Below are positions 7,082 through 10,383 of a DNA stretch of 10,383 nt, piece after piece. The DNA lies in assembly GCA_022866005.1 (NCBI GenBank), contig JALHTV010000264.1:1-10383 (forward strand), given 5' to 3'. The first letter of the stretch is position 1. Each line of letters opens with the position of its first letter. A program made the position numbers and the translations under genes. Below the pieces are notes generated by a model. That model had not been told where the DNA came from. It searched no databases and saw nothing but the letters and a program-made list of their open reading frames with translations. Origin of the DNA: Phycisphaerae bacterium. GTDB lineage: Bacteria; Planctomycetota; Phycisphaerae; SM23-33.

Positions 7082-8407
7082 TCAGGCTTCCGAGGGCGAG
7101 ACGGGGTTGCGCCAGGTCCAAAGCCGTCGCCAGATCGTCCGTAGGCTCTGGAAGTCTGCTCGTCGGTACCGCCATAGCTTGGCCCACCCGAACCCGCTGA
7201 CCCGTAAGAAGCTGATCAGGAGAATCGCCGAGCTGGCCAAGTGGCTCAGCGTCACCGCCAACGCCGAGGCCGTCACGCCCAATGCCGGCAGGAGCAGCCA
7301 CAGGGCTAGAAAGTTGACGGCGACTCCCATCGCCACGGAGAACGACGCCAACCCCGGATGGTCGCGGGCAATCAGGTAGGGGACGGTGACCTTCGACGCA
7401 CAACGCACCAGCATGCCCACGCAGAGTATCCGCGCCAGGGCCGCCGCCGGGTGGAAGTCAGCCGGGAAGAGAATCCATACGATCAGTCCTGCGAAGGCCG
7501 CCAGGGCCAGCAGCACCGCTCCGCATACGGCTGCGGCCACGCGGACGCTCTGGGCGACCAGCTCGGGGCGGCCGGTGCTATCGCCCGCCACACGAGGCAT
7601 CAGCACCAGTACCAACGTGTCGGGGATCATTTCCACCGCCGCCATCAGCGCCGATGCGATGGCGAACAGCCCGATGTCTTCCCGCGACACGAAGAATGCC
7701 AGAATGACTACTCCGATCTGGGTATTGGCGAGGTTGCTGAGCTTGCTCACGTAGTACCGCACGCCAAAGGAAAGCATCCTTGCCAGCGCGTGCAGCGAGG
7801 GACGAACCCAGGTCATTCCGCAACGGGTCTGGAAGTAAATCAGAATCAGCAGGGCGTTGGCTGCCATGGCCAGCGCCACCGACAGCAGCGCCCCATCTAC
7901 TCCCCACCCCAGCAGGCCCGACAGCACCAGCACGAGCCCGAGCTGTGCCGCCGGAACCGTGATCTGGAACACGGCATACGCGGTGAAACGCGAGACGCCC
8001 GTCAGCAGCTGGGAGAAGACCTCGAAGAGGATCGCGGCCGGCACAATCGCCAGGGCCAGCGCGAACGAATGCGAAGGAGCCTTAGCTAGAAACGATAGAG
8101 GGAGCGTGATTACGTAGAGGCCGATGGGGATCGCCGCGGCCGAACTGATCGCTGCGAAGATCACCGTGTGGACGACACCCTCGGAGAGCGTGAACTTCCG
8201 CGAGGCGACGAAGTACGAACAGGCCACATCGCAGCTAAGAGAGCAGACGACCCGCAGAATCATGGCGAAGACCATGCAGACGGCGTAGGAGCCTCGCCCT
8301 GCCGGACCCAGCAACCACGCGAGCGCGCTCTGCGAGGCTATGATGATGACCATCCCCGCCGTTCGGGCGGCGAACGTGACGGTGACGTCTCGCATTCCCG
8401 ATGCCAT
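7082..8407 (-). CDS. Second polysaccharide flippase, Wzx-like, on the opposite strand
   Basis: A 441-residue, strongly hydrophobic protein with about 12 predicted helices, again of the MOP-superfamily oligosaccharide flippase type. The N-terminal half contains LAWLLGPAGRGSYAV, the LGP-x-GRG-Y signature common in Wzx proteins between helices 1 and 2. The middle has MLSFGVRYYVSKL followed by a helix with polar NLANTQIG, which matches the start of the C-terminal half. The C-terminus is basic and aromatic (KLWRYRRAD...RRLWTW) and probably cytosolic. The ATG at 8407 is preceded by AGGAG four bases away; a TTG twelve bases upstream overlaps that RBS and is less likely. It is convergent with the pyruvyl transferase gene and divergent from the methyltransferase at 9112, so it is transcribed separately from the flippase at 3830-5311. 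The two flippases show no obvious close similarity by eye. Substrate unknown. Confidence 0.87.
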   Translation of the reverse strand: MASGMRDVTVTFAARTAGMVIIIASQSALAWLLGPAGRGSYAVCMVFAMILRVVCSLSCDVACSYFVASRKFTLSEGVVHTVIFAAISSAAAIPIGLYVITLPLSFLAKAPSHSFALALAIVPAAILFEVFSQLLTGVSRFTAYAVFQITVPAAQLGLVLVLSGLLGWGVDGALLSVALAMAANALLILIYFQTRCGMTWVRPSLHALARMLSFGVRYYVSKLSNLANTQIGVVILAFFVSREDIGLFAIASALMAAVEMIPDTLVLVLMPRVAGDSTGRPELVAQSVRVAAAVCGAVLLALAAFAGLIVWILFPADFHPAAALARILCVGMLVRCASKVTVPYLIARDHPGLASFSVAMGVAVNFLALWLLLPALGVTASALAVTLSHLASSAILLISFLRVSGFGWAKLWRYRRADFQSLRTIWRRLWTWRNPVSPSEA

Positions 8408-9111
8408 CTGTCTCCTCAAACGCGGCCACGATCACCGGGATGGTCAGTCAGGGAGCGCGGTCGGCCGGTACGCCACCTGTGCCTGGATGCGCCCTGCAGT
8501 CCGGCGTATCCGCCGACGCCGGCCTCGGTGTGGCCTCGCTGCCCAATGGTAAGGCAATCCCTGTGAACAGTAAAGCTGACCTCGGCCATCGGCGGGGTGG
8601 TCAACGCTGCGATGTGCCTGTTGCTGGGTCCTCCCTATGGTACGTAGGGAGCTGCCCTGGGCGGCCTTCTGCGGCGTCTGGCCTCCGGGATCGTGGCTGT
8701 CTCCATAGGGTGTGCGCGGTATGATGTGCGGCCGTGGTCGATCCTCGTGCCAGGCCGCGGGTCGTTCCGATCGGCGCCTGCCGGCCTGCTGAGCGGACGC
8801 ACCAGGCGCAGCGAAGACAGGCCGGACCGACCGCCTTTGGGTTGGCTGTTGGGACGGGTGGATGTCAGGAAAACCAGTGTCGGAGCTAGGCGCAGGTCGG
8901 GAGCGCAGTTATAGTAGAGGGTCAAGTCGCCCGCTTGCGGACCCGGCCACATTCTCCCTGGGAAACCCCAGACCTAAGGCCACGACAGATGTTGTTTGAA
9001 CCCCAGGCCGTGCATGGAACCGGGAAGACGAGCGACCGCGTGCTCCTACGTGCCCGAGGAGGGTGTGAGAGGCAGTTCGCACTCGTCAAGAATGGCCGCT
9101 AACTGAACGTC
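8408..9111. other. 704-base divergent spacer without a convincing gene
   Basis: This stretch separates the divergent flippase (-) and methyltransferase (+) genes and must hold promoters for at least one of them. Open frames here (for example 8401-8724 + and 8635-8952 -) give low-complexity Arg/Pro/Gly-rich translations that I do not recognise. A -10-like TATAGT occurs at 8910-8915 (+) without a matching -35. A clear dyad lies at 8631-8651. A decayed gene cannot be excluded, but I cannot name one. Confidence 0.5.
8631..8651. promoter_or_regulatory. Perfect 7-base dyad in divergent spacer, possible operator or hairpin
   Basis: CTCCCTA at 8631-8637 is the exact reverse complement of TAGGGAG at 8645-8651, separated by a 7-base loop. 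Three more G:C pairs (8626-8628 with 8655-8657) could extend it beyond a small internal loop. It lies 224 bases upstream of the flippase start and 460 bases upstream of the methyltransferase start. The spacing of half-sites would suit a dimeric regulator, or an RNA hairpin on either strand. There is no T-run to make it a classical terminator. Confidence 0.35.
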
Positions 9112-9942
9112 ATGCGCACTGAAACCGGTGCCAAGGCACTGACCCCGGAACAGATGGATTTGCTGGATTCTGGCGAATCCCGCGCCCTCCCGCTGTTACG
9201 TCCCCTCATGAATGGGCTGTATCGCCAGTGGCGCCCACCTGGGTATCAAGAGCACGACGTCGTCACGCAGGCTGATCGCCAGGCGATGCAGCTGGATTGG
9301 GTCCTTCGGGCGGTTGGTCGCAAGGCCGTCATCTGCGACATCGGTGGCGGGTGGGGGCACTTTGCTGCCGGTTGTTCACTGCTGGGCATGAGGGCCATCA
9401 ACATTGACCAGATGCCGCCCCAAGATGGCGATGACCCCCGTGTGCAGATGAGCAGGCAATATGGGTTCGAGTTGCGCATCTGTGACGTGTGCCTCCACCC
9501 CTTGGGTTTGTCCCCGGAATCTCTTGACGTGGTGACCAGCTTCGACTGCATCGAGCACCTGCACCATTCCCCGAAGGGTGCCTATACCGAGGCCATGCGA
9601 GCGCTTCGGCCCGGCGGTCTTTTCTTCCTGGGCGCGCCCAACTGCGTCAACCTCCGCAAGCGGATCACCGCGCTGCTCGGCCGCGCGAAATGGTCGAGCA
9701 TGAAGACGTGGTATGAGACGACGCCTTTCCTGGCCCATGTTCGCGAGCCGGATGTCGACGATCTGTACTATATTGCCCGAGACCTAGGCCTCACCCGCGT
9801 CAAGGTGTTCGGGAGGAACTGGTGTGGCCTGCGCCATCAGAACCCTCTGGTGAGGGGGTTGGCGCGCCTCGCGGATAGCCCGCTGCGTCTGCGACCTTCT
9901 CTGTGTTCTGACATCTACCTGGTGGGCATCAAGCCTATGTGA
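9112..9942 (+). CDS. Class I SAM-dependent methyltransferase
   Basis: A 276-residue protein with the Methyltransf_11/23 layout: motif I VICDIGGGWGHFAAG at residues 73-87, Asp99 (INIDQ) at the end of strand 2, ICDVCLHPLG at 123-132, SFDCIEHLHH at 143-152, and ALRPGGLFFLGAPN at 164-177. The segment NLRKRITALLGRAKW plus PDVDDLYYIARDLGL near 180-227 resembles the C-terminal cap seen in several polysaccharide-cluster methyltransferases. The start is fixed by an in-frame TAA at 9100-9102, leaving the ATG at 9112 as the only standard start, yet there is no Shine-Dalgarno sequence before it, so translation may be weak or leaderless. It differs clearly in sequence from the methyltransferase at 2880-3674. 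O-methylation of a sugar is the context-based guess; the substrate is unknown. Confidence 0.85.
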   Translation: MRTETGAKALTPEQMDLLDSGESRALPLLRPLMNGLYRQWRPPGYQEHDVVTQADRQAMQLDWVLRAVGRKAVICDIGGGWGHFAAGCSLLGMRAINIDQMPPQDGDDPRVQMSRQYGFELRICDVCLHPLGLSPESLDVVTSFDCIEHLHHSPKGAYTEAMRALRPGGLFFLGAPNCVNLRKRITALLGRAKWSSMKTWYETTPFLAHVREPDVDDLYYIARDLGLTRVKVFGRNWCGLRHQNPLVRGLARLADSPLRLRPSLCSDIYLVGIKPM

Positions 9943-10059
9943 ATAGCGGGATCCGCTGCCGCTCTACGCGTCCCATGGGGCTGGCAGACTGCTAGCGGAG
10001 CCGCCCGAGACGCGAGACCCAATGAGATCGCTTCCTTTTGGCCCGTGAGGAGATCTGGA

Positions 10060-10383
10060 ATGTCTGAGAGCCAAGACAAGCTGAGCACAGCACTGCAACA
10101 CTGGGACTACGGCAGAATGCTGGCTGGAAAAGCTGACCGGATCGCCTGGCTGAGATCCGAGGCGGAATACATCAAGGGGATGATCCACCGGGCGACGCGT
10201 AGCCCGGTTCCCGCGCAGGCCCGCATACTGCAAATCGGGGCCGGCCCGTGCGATGTCATTGATTATTGGGGGGAAGGAGAACGGCACGCGATTGATCCCT
10301 TGGCTGACGAGTACAAGAAGGTCTTCGCCGAGTTCCGGGATTCGGCCGTGAACTACGTGACCGGGGGGGGGGAGTGCTTGCCC
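10060..10383 (+). CDS. Class I SAM-dependent methyltransferase, N-terminal part (3' end outside window)
   Basis: An open frame of 108 codons runs from ATG 10060 to the last base. AGGAG at 10048-10052 sits seven bases before the ATG, one of the best ribosome binding sites in the window. After an N-terminal helical region (HWDYGRM...RIAWLRSEAEYI) comes motif I ARILQIGAGPCDVIDYW at residues 54-70, then a strand-2 acidic end AIDPLADEY at 77-85, and near the edge NYVTGGGECLP at 98-108, which matches the place where relatives read roughly 'GEALPF' before motif II. This identifies a SAM methyltransferase fold; the catalytic cap and substrate site are missing. It starts 117 bases after the preceding methyltransferase gene and probably shares its transcript. 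A run of ten G (10363-10372) encodes the Gly-Gly-Gly and is a place where length errors, in the read or in the cell, would break the frame. Confidence 0.75.
   Translation, partial: MSESQDKLSTALQHWDYGRMLAGKADRIAWLRSEAEYIKGMIHRATRSPVPAQARILQIGAGPCDVIDYWGEGERHAIDPLADEYKKVFAEFRDSAVNYVTGGGECLP
10363..10372 (+). repeat. Homopolymer of ten G inside a coding region
   Basis: Ten consecutive G fall within codons 101-105 of the third methyltransferase gene. With exactly ten the frame continues into GECLP, which agrees with the expected protein pattern. A shorter run of eight G occurs at 4990-4997 inside the first flippase gene. Poly-G tracts of this length are known slippage sites in some phase-variable surface-carbohydrate genes. 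Confidence 0.9.

Noticed and set aside
5574..7403. 609-codon - strand open frame across the pyruvyl transferase gene
   Set aside because: Antisense shadow of a GC-rich gene; it also runs into the end of the - strand flippase in another frame, and its Pro/Arg/His-rich translation matches nothing.
8401..8724. 107-codon + strand frame in the divergent spacer
   Set aside because: It overlaps the start and RBS of the - strand flippase and shows no domain, despite a short protein-like stretch near 8510-8580.
8635..8952. 105-codon - strand frame in the divergent spacer
   Set aside because: The translation is Arg/Pro-rich and not recognised; no RBS upstream. Kept as part of the unassigned spacer.
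9945..9957. Short hairpin AGCGG-GAT-CCGCT after the second methyltransferase
   Set aside because: Only five pairs and no T-run; the next gene has a strong RBS close by, so termination here is not supported.

Overview
This is a GC-rich bacterial window carrying part of a surface-polysaccharide (exopolysaccharide or O-antigen-like) biosynthesis locus. Gene content, several good AGGAG-type ribosome binding sites and long GC-rich spacers fit a soil or aquatic Gram-negative-type bacterium. The GDP-fucose synthase subtype and the general look would suit Planctomycetes or a neighbouring phylum, but the sequence alone does not settle the taxon. I saw no transposase, tRNA, rRNA, CRISPR array or phage gene.

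Layout. The left block runs on the + strand: the C-terminal part of a GT4 glycosyltransferase (1-723), GDP-mannose 4,6-dehydratase (795-1820), GDP-L-fucose synthase (1849-2799), a class I SAM methyltransferase (2880-3674), a Wzx-like flippase (about 3830-5311) and, after a 316-base gap, a polysaccharide pyruvyl transferase family protein (5628-6938). A second, unrelated-looking flippase lies on the - strand (7082-8407), convergent with the pyruvyl transferase. A 704-base stretch without a convincing gene separates it from a divergent right block on the + strand: a second SAM methyltransferase (9112-9942) and the first 108 codons of a third one (10060 to the window end).

How the genes fit together. 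Gmd and Fcl convert GDP-mannose to GDP-L-fucose in the cytosol. The GT4 enzyme, which resembles WbuB/WcaI proteins, is a candidate for using this or a related donor to build a lipid-linked repeat unit. The pyruvyl transferase would add a ketal-linked pyruvate or a related group, and the methyltransferases could O-methylate sugars. The flippases would export the lipid-linked unit across the inner membrane. Initiating transferase, polymerase and export genes are not in view, so this is an internal slice of a larger cluster.

What stands out: two flippases on opposite strands, three different methyltransferases, a run of ten G inside the last methyltransferase gene, a change in wobble-base use between the gmd-fcl block and the next genes, and a perfect 7-base dyad in the long divergent spacer.
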